NCBI GenBank assembly: GCA_910574195.1
Contig: CAJTBF010000003.1
Span: 1 to 64,000, forward strand
Direction: 5' to 3'
From: Lachnospiraceae bacterium
GTDB taxonomy: Bacteria > Bacillota > Clostridia > Lachnospirales > Lachnospiraceae
DNA length: 64,000 bases
Each line of letters starts with the position of its first letter. Position 1 is the first letter of the stretch. Shown piece after piece: positions 26,138 through 35,169 of this stretch. A program made the translations under genes and the position numbers. The notes beneath the pieces are model-generated. The model was not told the origin of the DNA. It saw nothing but the letters and a program-made list of their open reading frames with translations, and did not search any database.

Positions 26138-28039
26138 TCAGACCCGATCCTGATACTCCCCATAATCTTCCCTATTTAACCGTCTCCCGCTTTTCTCCAG
26201 CTCGTGGGCAAGCCCCCGGAGAATCCGTTCCATCGTCAGCATCTGTTCCGGCGATTCCGCCGCCAGAAAACTGCCATAGAGCAACGCATTTTTTATCACA
26301 CTTCCGGTAACCGGAAACTGCCGGGCAAGAAATGGATAATCCAGTTCTTCCGACACCGGGAGCCGCTCCGGGAGCATTTTCCTCCACATGCTTTCCCGGG
26401 AAGCCGTATCCGGAATTGGGAAATCCACAATATCGCTAATTCTTCTGCGGAAAGCTTCGTCGAAATTCTGAAGATAGTTGGTGGCCAGAATACTGACTCC
26501 CTCATATTCCTCCATCTTCTGCAGCAAAAACGCCACTTCCATATTACTGTACCTGTCATTGGCCTCCCGTACCTCCGTCCTTTTACTGAACAGTACATCG
26601 GCCTCGTCAAAAAACAAAATCGCCTGGCTGTCTTTTACCTCCTCAAAAATACGGTTTAATTTCTTTTCCGTCTCCCCGATATATTTATCCACCACTGCGG
26701 GCAGCTCTATCTTATACAATTCCATATCCAATTCGGAAGCCATGACCTGCGCCGCCATGGTTTTTCCGGTTCCCGGAGGCCCCGCAAAGAGCATCGACAC
26801 CCCGTTTCCATAAGCGGATTTTTCTGAAAATCCCCATTCCTCATATACTTGTTTTCGATTCTTTACCCGCTGCACAATCCGGCATAATTTCTCCTTCTGC
26901 AAAACAGGAAGAATCAAATCCTCCATAGTATATCCCCCTTCTATTTTCTTTGCGTATTGTTTCAGGGAATTGCCGCCCGCATGCAGCACCGCCGTCCGAA
27001 GATCTTTTGCACCGATCCGGCTTCTCCCGTCACTGTATGCGCTGGTTTTCGCCCGTTCCAGTACAGACCGCATCTTTCCGGGAAGAAACGCATACCTCTG
27101 CAGAAAGAAAACCCGCTCTTCCTCCCGCTCCCAGGAATATTCTCCGGTCAGTTTCCAGAACAGCTCCTGATCCTTCCACACCGCTTTCGGATCGATGGCA
27201 AAGACAAGAAGCTGTCTGTCCCTGCCTGCATCCACAGGAAATTGTTCCTCCTCTCCCAGAAAAAACAATGTCTCTTCCTCCGCCATCTCTTCCAGCAAAT
27301 CCGAAAGATCCATCGGTTCTTTTTCCGGCAATTCCATGACCAATATTCCACGATGCAGCATACATTCTGTCCGGATTTCCTGCAGCCGCTGCCATGTATG
27401 CAGACTTTCACAGAACACCACCGCCAGACCTTTCCCAAGCGCCGCTGCCAGACAGGCATAATTCAACTTTCTTCCGCTTCCCTTTCTGCCGTACAGATAG
27501 CAGAGTTTCTTTCCCTTCACCTTTTCCATACTGCGCCTGATCCGATCATATTGCCGCACACTGCTCCCCAGAAAGGGAAGCTTTTCTCCTTCTTTGCAGT
27601 ACCAGTACATCCCCGGAATTTTCTGTTCCGGAAGAATCCCCCTGTATAAAAAAAGAAACACCCGCGGTACAAGACGTATCCGGATCTCCCCTTTTTCTGT
27701 CTCTTCCGGGAAAAATAAAACCGGAGACGGAAAAAAGAACAACTCCCATCCCCGGGTATCTTCTTCCTGCTCCCAAAATTTTTCCCAGAATTCCTGTACA
27801 AATTCCTGCCGGGAAATCTCACTGTACAGCACGGCCGAAAGGAACAGTGCTTCCTCTCTGTTCAGGCCGGCCGACAACAGCACATAGAAAAACGGAGAAA
27901 ATCCGCCCTTCTGCACACTTTCCCCGGCCCGCGTACACAGTATCCGAAATTCTTCCTGAATCTTCTTTTTTCCCGGACTTTCCCGGACAGCCCGATCCCC
28001 CCATGCCGTCAGTTCTTTTAAAAATTCCGTATAGGTCAT
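26138..28039 (-). CDS. AAA+ ATPase of the contractile injection system (Afp15-like)
   Basis: 633 residues. The C-terminal AAA+ domain has Walker A GPPGTGKT, Walker B ILFFDEAD, sensor 1 'ILATNYLQNFDEAFRRRI' with arginine finger residues. The N-terminal half holds a degenerate P-loop-like site (YGRKGSGRKLNYACL) with no classical Lys-Thr pair. Two-part ATPases of this kind are the Afp15/Pvc15 family, thought to act in particle assembly or cargo loading. The ATG at 28039 has AAGGAAGGG 5 nt upstream; a GTG 18 nt earlier is in frame. It is the first structural gene after the regulator, whereas Afp15 lies at the end of its cluster. Confidence 0.92.
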   Translation of the reverse strand: MTYTEFLKELTAWGDRAVRESPGKKKIQEEFRILCTRAGESVQKGGFSPFFYVLLSAGLNREEALFLSAVLYSEISRQEFVQEFWEKFWEQEEDTRGWELFFFPSPVLFFPEETEKGEIRIRLVPRVFLFLYRGILPEQKIPGMYWYCKEGEKLPFLGSSVRQYDRIRRSMEKVKGKKLCYLYGRKGSGRKLNYACLAAALGKGLAVVFCESLHTWQRLQEIRTECMLHRGILVMELPEKEPMDLSDLLEEMAEEETLFFLGEEEQFPVDAGRDRQLLVFAIDPKAVWKDQELFWKLTGEYSWEREEERVFFLQRYAFLPGKMRSVLERAKTSAYSDGRSRIGAKDLRTAVLHAGGNSLKQYAKKIEGGYTMEDLILPVLQKEKLCRIVQRVKNRKQVYEEWGFSEKSAYGNGVSMLFAGPPGTGKTMAAQVMASELDMELYKIELPAVVDKYIGETEKKLNRIFEEVKDSQAILFFDEADVLFSKRTEVREANDRYSNMEVAFLLQKMEEYEGVSILATNYLQNFDEAFRRRISDIVDFPIPDTASRESMWRKMLPERLPVSEELDYPFLARQFPVTGSVIKNALLYGSFLAAESPEQMLTMERILRGLAHELEKSGRRLNREDYGEYQDRV

Positions 28040-28136
28040 GTATCCCTTCCTTTCCACCGTCTTTTTGTCCTTTCAGTCCCACCTGTCTTCGAAAAACACC
28101 AATACATCATAAAACATGTCGACGGACTTTCGCTTT

Positions 28137-30839
28137 TCAAACTTGTATCAGTTCGTGAAATGTTTTCTCAAAATCCAATTCCAGATCTTCTTTATACAAC
28201 TTTACCATACGGTCATACTGCTGTTTCGCTTCTTTTTGCTTCCCGCTCCGGTACAGGCAGAAAATCAGACGGGTCACGATCTCCTCATCATACGGCTCCA
28301 TCTCCTGCATACTCTGCAAAAAAGGAACAGCCTGGGCCTCCTGCCGCCTGGCCATCCGGTCCAACGCGCTTTCTTTGCATACCGACAAGAACGCATCCTC
28401 CAGTTTTTTCGCCCTTCCATAGGCCCACAGATATCCCGTATCCTCCATATAGCCGCCTGGATACAGACGCCAGATCCACTCTGCCTTCTCCTGTTTTTGA
28501 GAAAATGTCCGGAAAAATTTCTGCAGTTCCTCCAGATCAGAAGTAATACGTTCCATATGTAAGGAATATTTTCTTTTTTCGTATTGGATCAGATTCTCCC
28601 ATCCCTTCTGTAAAAATCCCTGCCGGATACTGTACAGTGTCGTATGAAACAATGCCGCGGCGCTCTTTGCTTTGATTTCCGGCCACAAAAGTGTGATCAG
28701 TTCCTCCCTTGTCACGCTTTCCCCCTGCAGATGAAACAAATACGCAAACAACTCCTGCGCCTTTTTTGTTCTCCACTTTATTTCCTCTCCATCCGGAAAT
28801 ATTACACAAAACTGTTTCATGCATTGTATCCGAAGCTTCTCTTCTTTTTCCTCATACAGAGGGAGTTCTTCCTGTAAAAGCAGCGGACGGATATTCCTGG
28901 TATTCTTTTTCAGGAAATCCATTTCCTCCAGAACATACCGATGCTTCTCTACAAAATCCTGCAGCTGAATCTGATTTTTATACAGAAATTTGTCTCCCAT
29001 TTCGGCCTGTTCCACTGCTTTGCGGTAATTTTTTTTATTCCAGGACAGAAGAGCCAGCATTTTCCACGCAATCGCCGTATGCAGCGTTTCATACGGCGTA
29101 TCCTGAAGGATCCGGTTCGCGTAGTGTAAAACAGACTGGTAATCCGCCTCATGATAAACGGCAGCCAGTTTTTCCGTGAAAATACAGTCTGACAGAAGAA
29201 ATCCCTCCTCGCACTCTTTTGCTCTTTCTGTTTCTGACTCCAAAATCTTTTCTCCGAAAATCTGCCATGCGGCAAACAGAAAGGAACCTTCTAAAAACCG
29301 GGCGCCGCGTCTTTGCCATGCTTCCATCTCCTGCTGCGCTTCCTTTCGTCTTTGCAGGCAGCATTCCTGTTTAATCCGTTCGGTGCATACTGCTTCCTCC
29401 AGCGTATTCCAGCCTTTCTCCGGGAACTGCTCCGCCTGCCTAAGACAATACGCCGCCTGTCTTAAATTCCCCTCCCTGCGGTCCGACGCCGCCAGATACA
29501 AGAGTGCTTTTTTATAATCGGCAATTCGCCCTTCCTTATAAAAATCCTTTCCTGCTTCTAAAATCTGCCTTCTGGCCTCCTCCGTATTCCCTGTCGTCCG
29601 CAGATATTTCCCATAAATAAACCGTACTTTCGCCAAAAGCGTCGCTTCTCTCTGTTCAAGAAAGGTAAAACACCGGTGCAGCGTATCATACAGCCTGTCC
29701 TTTAAGATCTCTTCTCCCGACACCTCCAGAACCGCCTGCACCACTTCCGGCGCATTGGCCCGACAGCCGTATTCTGCCGCCTGAATCTTATCCTCTGTCT
29801 TCAGGAAAAAATAAGCGGCCTTCTTCAGGGAATCCGTCTGTTCCTGTTCCGACATCTGGGACAGCAGAAAGCGTTGAAAAATAGAGTGGTAACGGTAAAT
29901 CCCGCTTTTCTCCCCCAGGCTCTGTACGAACAGTTTTTCTTTTACCAGATATTTCAACAGACTTTCCGACTGGTAGTTTCCTATCACTGCATTACAGACC
30001 GGGGCGGTCATGTAATCCAGGACCGCTGTTCTTTTCAGAAACGTCTGTATCTCAAAGGGCAACATCTTATACACCCGTTTCGTCAGGTAATCCGACACTT
30101 CCAATGTCCGGCAGATCTGCTCCACCCCATCCGCCGTCATCTTTTTCTGCTGCCGTCGCATTTGCTGGGTAATCTGTATCACGCCCACCGGCCAGCCTTC
30201 CGTATGATCATAAATCAGCTCCGCCGCCTGCCTTTGCAGATCTGTATCTGTCACGTAACGCAGGAGAAGTTCGATTTCCTCTTTTGTAAACTTTAAGTCC
30301 TCCGCTTCAATACAGGCCGCCGTTCCAAGAGATGCATACTCTTCCAGAAAATCCGGCAGGGAACGCATCTCTACGATGAAAAAACGAAGCTTTTCTCCCA
30401 GCGTTTCCAGCAGGACATTGACCAGATTAAAAATATCCGGATTATGGATTTCCTGAAAGTCATCCAGAATGATATATAGATTTTCCACCCACATATCCAG
30501 CCATACAACCAGCTTTTCCACCAGAAGATCCAGGTCTTCCTCCGGGGATAAAAAAATCTGCATATCTGCATCCCCGATTCGCAGTGCGCCTGCCACCGAT
30601 TTTGTAAAATTACGCACAAAAGACATCAACTCATTGTCCGCCCCGCTTAAGCTGTACCAGGCACAGGGTATCTCACAATGTTTCACATAATATGCCAGCA
30701 TCTGTGTCTTTCCGTACCCGGCCCCTGCATTTAAAATCAACACCCGTTCCTTTGCGGAAACCAAAAGAGCATCTGCTGTTCTTCTCATATATTCATTTTC
30801 TACGTTCGGCACCTGTATTTGATTGCTCTTTTTTTCCAT
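28137..30839 (-). CDS. MalT/LAL-SARP hybrid transcriptional activator, probable CIS regulator
   Basis: 900 residues. The NTPase part has Walker A GAGYGKT (39-45) and Walker B 'LYIILDDFQEIH' (about 130) as in MalT-type STAND proteins. TPR-like helices follow. The C-terminal about 230 residues are a winged helix ('IKWRTKKAQELFAYLFHLQGESVTREELITLLWPE') plus a BTAD TPR domain ('LYPGGYMED...PYDEEIVTRLIFCLYRSGK'), as in SARP activators. The ATG at 30839 has AGGTGG upstream; the longer reading to 31019 would cover the promoter region. It lies 97 nt upstream of the ATPase gene on the same strand, so it is the obvious candidate activator of the CIS operon. The signal is unknown. Confidence 0.85.
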   Translation of the reverse strand: MEKKSNQIQVPNVENEYMRRTADALLVSAKERVLILNAGAGYGKTQMLAYYVKHCEIPCAWYSLSGADNELMSFVRNFTKSVAGALRIGDADMQIFLSPEEDLDLLVEKLVVWLDMWVENLYIILDDFQEIHNPDIFNLVNVLLETLGEKLRFFIVEMRSLPDFLEEYASLGTAACIEAEDLKFTKEEIELLLRYVTDTDLQRQAAELIYDHTEGWPVGVIQITQQMRRQQKKMTADGVEQICRTLEVSDYLTKRVYKMLPFEIQTFLKRTAVLDYMTAPVCNAVIGNYQSESLLKYLVKEKLFVQSLGEKSGIYRYHSIFQRFLLSQMSEQEQTDSLKKAAYFFLKTEDKIQAAEYGCRANAPEVVQAVLEVSGEEILKDRLYDTLHRCFTFLEQREATLLAKVRFIYGKYLRTTGNTEEARRQILEAGKDFYKEGRIADYKKALLYLAASDRREGNLRQAAYCLRQAEQFPEKGWNTLEEAVCTERIKQECCLQRRKEAQQEMEAWQRRGARFLEGSFLFAAWQIFGEKILESETERAKECEEGFLLSDCIFTEKLAAVYHEADYQSVLHYANRILQDTPYETLHTAIAWKMLALLSWNKKNYRKAVEQAEMGDKFLYKNQIQLQDFVEKHRYVLEEMDFLKKNTRNIRPLLLQEELPLYEEKEEKLRIQCMKQFCVIFPDGEEIKWRTKKAQELFAYLFHLQGESVTREELITLLWPEIKAKSAAALFHTTLYSIRQGFLQKGWENLIQYEKRKYSLHMERITSDLEELQKFFRTFSQKQEKAEWIWRLYPGGYMEDTGYLWAYGRAKKLEDAFLSVCKESALDRMARRQEAQAVPFLQSMQEMEPYDEEIVTRLIFCLYRSGKQKEAKQQYDRMVKLYKEDLELDFEKTFHELIQV

Positions 30840-31102
30840 CTTCCACCTGCCTATACTGTATATTTTAAATCCACGGGGGCGCCGGTCCAATCCCCGGGAG
30901 CCGCACGGGATTCGGTTTCTTTCCCCTGTCTTTAAACTATCTGCCGATATATGATAACGGAATCTTACTAAAAAGCAAGGCTTCTGGCAGGAACATCTTT
31001 TTTCTGGCAAAAACATCATCCTATTTGAAAAAATATTTTTTTATGATATACTTTATTGAATCGCTCTATTGGATTTTTATAGAAATCGAGGTGAAATCAG
31101 TT

Positions 31103-31864
31103 TTGAAGATCGCTTTCGTGGATGACGAACAGGAATGTCTGCATGAAATAGAACGGCTCTGTGACAGCTTCGGGCAGGATACCGGATATCCTGTGGAAAC
31201 CAGCTCCTTTTGCAGCGGGGAAGCGTTTCTCGAGGCGTTTGACAACAGCGGCTTTGATGTTGTATTCATGGATATTTATATGGAGGGCATGAACGGAATC
31301 ACCGCTGCGTTGAAAATGCGCCGGCAGGACAGGCACTGTCTTCTTGTGTTCCTGACCTCCAGCATGGAATTCATGCCGGACGCTTTTTCCTGTCATGCCT
31401 TTGAGTATGTTACCAAGCCTTTCTCCAAAGAGCGCATCTTCGCCGTGCTGTCGGATGTGGTGAAGGTGCTGCCGCAGGAGCGCAAATACATGGAACTTGC
31501 CGCCGGCAGAAAAACCATTCGTGTATTCCTTGATGAAATCGTCTCTGCCGTCACAGACGCACACTACCTTGATCTCACACTTACAGACGGGGAAAAACTG
31601 CACTGCCGCATGACCATGTCCTCATTCATGGAAAAGACCGGCGGCGACACCCGTTTTCTCCCTGTCAACAAGGGCATCACCGTGAATATCGAATACATCC
31701 TTGCATTCGAAAAAAACTGCTGCATAATGGAAAACGGCGAAAAATTCCCGGTTCGTGTACGCGACAGTGTGAAGGTGGAACAAATGGCACGGGACTATCA
31801 TTTTGAAAAAATACGTGGACACCAGGCTGATTTTGCCAGCAGGCGCCGCCGGAAGGAGGGGTGA
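31103..31864 (+). CDS. LytTR-type response regulator
   Basis: 253 residues. The receiver domain (about 1-120) shows 'KIAFVDDEQ', phospho-acceptor in 'VVFMDIYMEGMNG', the T/S switch 'VFLTSS' and 'KPFS'. A C-terminal LytTR DNA-binding domain starts around 135. I place the start at a TTG preceded by GAGGTG 8 nt upstream; a GTG at 31091 is an alternative. It overlaps the sensor kinase gene by 4 nt and should be its partner. The 263-bp gap to the divergent CIS regulator holds the promoters of both, none clear enough to call. Confidence 0.88.
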   Translation: MKIAFVDDEQECLHEIERLCDSFGQDTGYPVETSSFCSGEAFLEAFDNSGFDVVFMDIYMEGMNGITAALKMRRQDRHCLLVFLTSSMEFMPDAFSCHAFEYVTKPFSKERIFAVLSDVVKVLPQERKYMELAAGRKTIRVFLDEIVSAVTDAHYLDLTLTDGEKLHCRMTMSSFMEKTGGDTRFLPVNKGITVNIEYILAFEKNCCIMENGEKFPVRVRDSVKVEQMARDYHFEKIRGHQADFASRRRRKEG

Positions 31865-33237
31865 TCTTGATTCTCGGTAAATTTCTTTCGGCGCTGCCGC
31901 AGTTCCTGATCCTCCTGTCGGCAGCGATTTCCTGCTATCTGTCGGCAAAGAATCAGATGAAATATTCTCCCGCAAAAACCGGTGCACTGTGCATGACAGT
32001 ATTGCTGCCATATTCTGTCGGCGCCGCCGCTCTTCATGCGTTGCTGAACATTGATGTGAACCTCATTCTGTTCCCGTTCCTTGTGCTGTCCTTTTTCCTG
32101 TACCGCCGTACGGTATACCTGGATTTTCCCTGTTCCCTTGCCATCTATGTGGGCGTCTGCGCCATAGAGACTTTCCCCGTGCAATTCGCCTATGCGTTTG
32201 ATTCCTTCCTTCATCCTACGGCAGGTGCTGCGGATTTTTCCCCGGAAGCGGCTCTTTTCCGGTTTGGACTTTCCACTCTGCTGCTGGCGGCTTTCGCTCT
32301 GCCTGCCACACGGAAGTTTTCCTGGGTTGTCGACCGCCTGCATTCTCCGAAAGTGTGGTATGCCACGGTAACGCTTTCTTCCACGTTCCTGCTATTCAAT
32401 ATTCTGGCTGTTCCGCTCTCCTACAGTACCTTACATACAGGACGAATGTACTGGCTGTTTCCTCTGTTCGAAGCCTGCGCGCTGGCCGTACTTACTATGT
32501 TTTATACACTTTTTTACCAAATCGCGTCCTCCATACTGGAACAGGCCGAACTCAAAGAACGCGCCCGGCTCCTGAAGATACAGGCCCGGCAATATCGTAC
32601 CTTACAGGAACATATACGCCAGACCGCAAAGATGCGTCATGACTTCCGCCATTCCCTCCGCCTGCTTTCCGCCCTGGCGGAAAAAGGCGACATTGCCAGC
32701 ATCCGGACACACCTTGTGGAATATGAAACCAGTCTCGCACAAAATACTCCTGTGAATTACTGTGTCAACGCCGCGCTAAATGCCTTGTTTGCCTATTACC
32801 GCGAAATGGCGGTTTCCGCGAAGATTGACACAGACTGGCATATTGACCTGCCGGATCCATTTCCGTTTTCAGAACTTGACATGGCGGCGTTGTTTGGAAA
32901 CCTCATGGAGAATGCCATCGCAGGATGCAGGACCGTGCCGGAAGACTCCCGGTATTTTTGTCTGACCACCCAGGTCCGGCACGGGAATCGGCTGTATGTG
33001 GTGTCCACCAACAGCTTTGACGGAAATGTTCAGAAAGGGAAGGACGGATACCATTCCACCAAACAAAGCGGGACGGGCACCGGCCTTGTCTCCATTGCCA
33101 CCGTTTCTGAGAAATACGGCGGCCAGGCAAAAATCTCGCACAGCAACAGGGAATTTTTTGTAGATGTGGTACTGAAGATAGAAACAAGTGAAAAACACGA
33201 TATGAAAATCACACCAGAAATCAGGAGGACAACATGA
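31861..33237 (+). CDS. GHKL-type sensor histidine kinase (AgrC/ComD-like)
   Basis: 458 residues. Six or seven hydrophobic segments fill residues 1-225; then comes a helical phosphorylation region 'MRHDFRHSLRLLSALAEKGD' with the probable phospho-His, and an ATPase domain with 'LFGNLMENAIAG' (N box) and 'GTGTGLVSIATVSEKYGG' (G box). The start is GTG (GTGA overlap), but GGAAGGAGG touches it directly and a TTG at 31867 has better spacing. Kinases of this family often sense peptides. The gene ends in an ATGA overlap with the ABC exporter. Confidence 0.9.
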   Translation: MILILGKFLSALPQFLILLSAAISCYLSAKNQMKYSPAKTGALCMTVLLPYSVGAAALHALLNIDVNLILFPFLVLSFFLYRRTVYLDFPCSLAIYVGVCAIETFPVQFAYAFDSFLHPTAGAADFSPEAALFRFGLSTLLLAAFALPATRKFSWVVDRLHSPKVWYATVTLSSTFLLFNILAVPLSYSTLHTGRMYWLFPLFEACALAVLTMFYTLFYQIASSILEQAELKERARLLKIQARQYRTLQEHIRQTAKMRHDFRHSLRLLSALAEKGDIASIRTHLVEYETSLAQNTPVNYCVNAALNALFAYYREMAVSAKIDTDWHIDLPDPFPFSELDMAALFGNLMENAIAGCRTVPEDSRYFCLTTQVRHGNRLYVVSTNSFDGNVQKGKDGYHSTKQSGTGTGLVSIATVSEKYGGQAKISHSNREFFVDVVLKIETSEKHDMKITPEIRRTT

Positions 33238-35000
33238 CTGCAGAAAACAAAGAGTATACCACAAAAGAATTAATGAAACGTTTTTCCCCTTATTACAGGC
33301 ATCACAAAGGCGTCCTCTTTACAGATTTATTCTGTGCCTTCCTTACGACGCTTTGTGAACTGGTACTTCCCATGATCCTCCGGTATATCACCAACACCGG
33401 GATGACAGATCTGGCCCGTCTGACCATCCGCTCCGTCGGCGGTATGGCTCTGCTCTATCTGGTGCTGCGTATCATAGACTGTATGGCAAATTACTATATG
33501 GCGCATATGGGACATGTGATGGGCGCTGCCATTGAGACGGATATGCGCCGGGACGCTTACACGCACCTGCAGAAGTTATCCAATACCTACTATAACAATA
33601 CCAAGGTCGGACAGATCATGGGACGAATTACCAACGATCTGTTTGATGTCACCGAGTTTGCCCATCACTGCCCGGAAGAGTTTTTTATTGCGGCCGTCAA
33701 AGCATTGGTTTCCTTTGTCATCCTGTCCTTCGTCAATCTGCCGCTTACGCTGGTCATTTTCCTTTTGATTCCTGTGATGGCTTATGTCTGCATCAAATTA
33801 AACCGGCGAAGCCGAAAAGCATTCGCTAAACAACGTGTTCAGATCGGTGAACTGAACGCCGCCATCGAAGACAGTCTTCTGGGGCAGAACGTTGTAAAAG
33901 CATTTACCAATGAGCCCATCGAAATCGACAAGTTTGAAAAAGGAAATCTGAAATTTTACGATATCAAAAAAGAAACTTACCGGTACATGGCCGCTTTCCA
34001 GACTGCCACCCGTGCTTTTGACGGCCTGATGAATCTAACCGTCATCCTGATGGGCGGAATCTTTCTCGTAAAAGGATATATCACCGCCGGTGATCTGGTA
34101 GCCTATGTCATGTATGTCACCACGCTTATCGCTACCATCCGCCGGATCATTGAATTTGCGGAACAATTTCAGAGAGGACTTACGGGAATCGAACGATTTC
34201 TTCAGATTCTGGATGCGGATATCGAGATTTTCGACGAGGCGGATGCAAAAGAAATGGGTACTCCCAAAGGAGAGATCACCTTCGAGGATGTCTCCTTTGA
34301 ATACCCGGACGATCACAATACCATCTTCCGCCATCTCAATCTGTCCGTACATGCCGGCGAAAAACTGGCCATTGTCGGTCCTTCCGGCGGCGGAAAAACC
34401 ACACTGTGCAACCTGATTCCCCGGTTTTACGATATCGACAGCGGCATCATTCGTATTGACGGGAAGGACATCAAATCCTATACTCTGAAAAGTCTGCGGA
34501 AAAATATCGGCATCGTCCAGCAGGATGTCTATCTTTTTTCCGGCACCGTACTGGAAAACATTTTATACGGAAATCCACATGCCACCAGGAATGAAGCGAT
34601 GGAAGCCGCAAAAAAAGCCGGCGCCGACTCCTTTATCCGGGAATTAAAAGACGGATATGACACTTACGTCGGCGAACGCGGCGTCAAACTGTCCGGCGGT
34701 CAGAAACAGCGTATCAGCATCGCCCGCGTCTTCCTGAAAAATCCTCCCATTATGATTCTGGATGAAGCCACCTCGGCTCTGGACAATGAAAGCGAGTTTG
34801 CAGTGGCCCAGTCTCTGCACCGGCTCTCCGAGGGACGCACCACCATCACCATCGCCCACCGCCTTTCCAGCATCAAGAATTCCGACCGGATTCTGGTCCT
34901 TACCGAGCAGGGCATCGTGGAAGAAGGCCGCCATGAAGATCTGCTGACGAAAAAAGGAATCTACTACCAATTCTACACCATGGCAGAACGCTTAAAATAA
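33234..35000 (+). CDS. Half-size ABC exporter (membrane plus ATPase domains)
   Basis: 588 residues. The N-terminal about 320 residues are a six-span type IV exporter domain; the ATPase domain has Walker A GPSGGGKTT (about 381-389), signature LSGGQKQR, Walker B IMILDEATSALD and the H-loop AHRLS. It should work as a homodimer because no second half is encoded nearby. Translational coupling to the kinase (ATGA) suggests the system exports or removes the compound that the kinase senses, for example a peptide antibiotic or lipid. This is inferred from context. Confidence 0.92.
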   Translation: MTAENKEYTTKELMKRFSPYYRHHKGVLFTDLFCAFLTTLCELVLPMILRYITNTGMTDLARLTIRSVGGMALLYLVLRIIDCMANYYMAHMGHVMGAAIETDMRRDAYTHLQKLSNTYYNNTKVGQIMGRITNDLFDVTEFAHHCPEEFFIAAVKALVSFVILSFVNLPLTLVIFLLIPVMAYVCIKLNRRSRKAFAKQRVQIGELNAAIEDSLLGQNVVKAFTNEPIEIDKFEKGNLKFYDIKKETYRYMAAFQTATRAFDGLMNLTVILMGGIFLVKGYITAGDLVAYVMYVTTLIATIRRIIEFAEQFQRGLTGIERFLQILDADIEIFDEADAKEMGTPKGEITFEDVSFEYPDDHNTIFRHLNLSVHAGEKLAIVGPSGGGKTTLCNLIPRFYDIDSGIIRIDGKDIKSYTLKSLRKNIGIVQQDVYLFSGTVLENILYGNPHATRNEAMEAAKKAGADSFIRELKDGYDTYVGERGVKLSGGQKQRISIARVFLKNPPIMILDEATSALDNESEFAVAQSLHRLSEGRTTITIAHRLSSIKNSDRILVLTEQGIVEEGRHEDLLTKKGIYYQFYTMAERLK

Positions 35001-35095
35001 GGTATATTTTTTCACAGAGAAAGTTTAATTTTTATTAGAGGATCTGCCCATTTGCCGATACAATGAAAATAAGAAAATCCAGAATATGGGGATGT

Positions 35096-35123
35096 ATGCG
35101 CAGGTTCATTGATTCCTGCGCAT
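35096..35123. promoter_or_regulatory. 9-bp inverted repeat upstream of the AraC-type regulator
   Basis: ATGCGCAGG, a 10-nt spacer and CCTGCGCAT form a perfect inverted repeat 46 nt before the regulator start. No T run follows. It may be an operator or a leader hairpin. Confidence 0.4.
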
Positions 35124-35169
35124 CTTACTCATACTGCGGAAAAAATTGTCAGATTGGACGGGGAGATCT

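Noticed and set aside
109-28039. Prophage or R-type tailocin reading of the contractile locus
   Set aside because: No integrase, terminase, capsid, holin or endolysin is present, while the AAA+ ATPase, DUF4255 cap, LysM protein and PAAR-like tip are eCIS marks.
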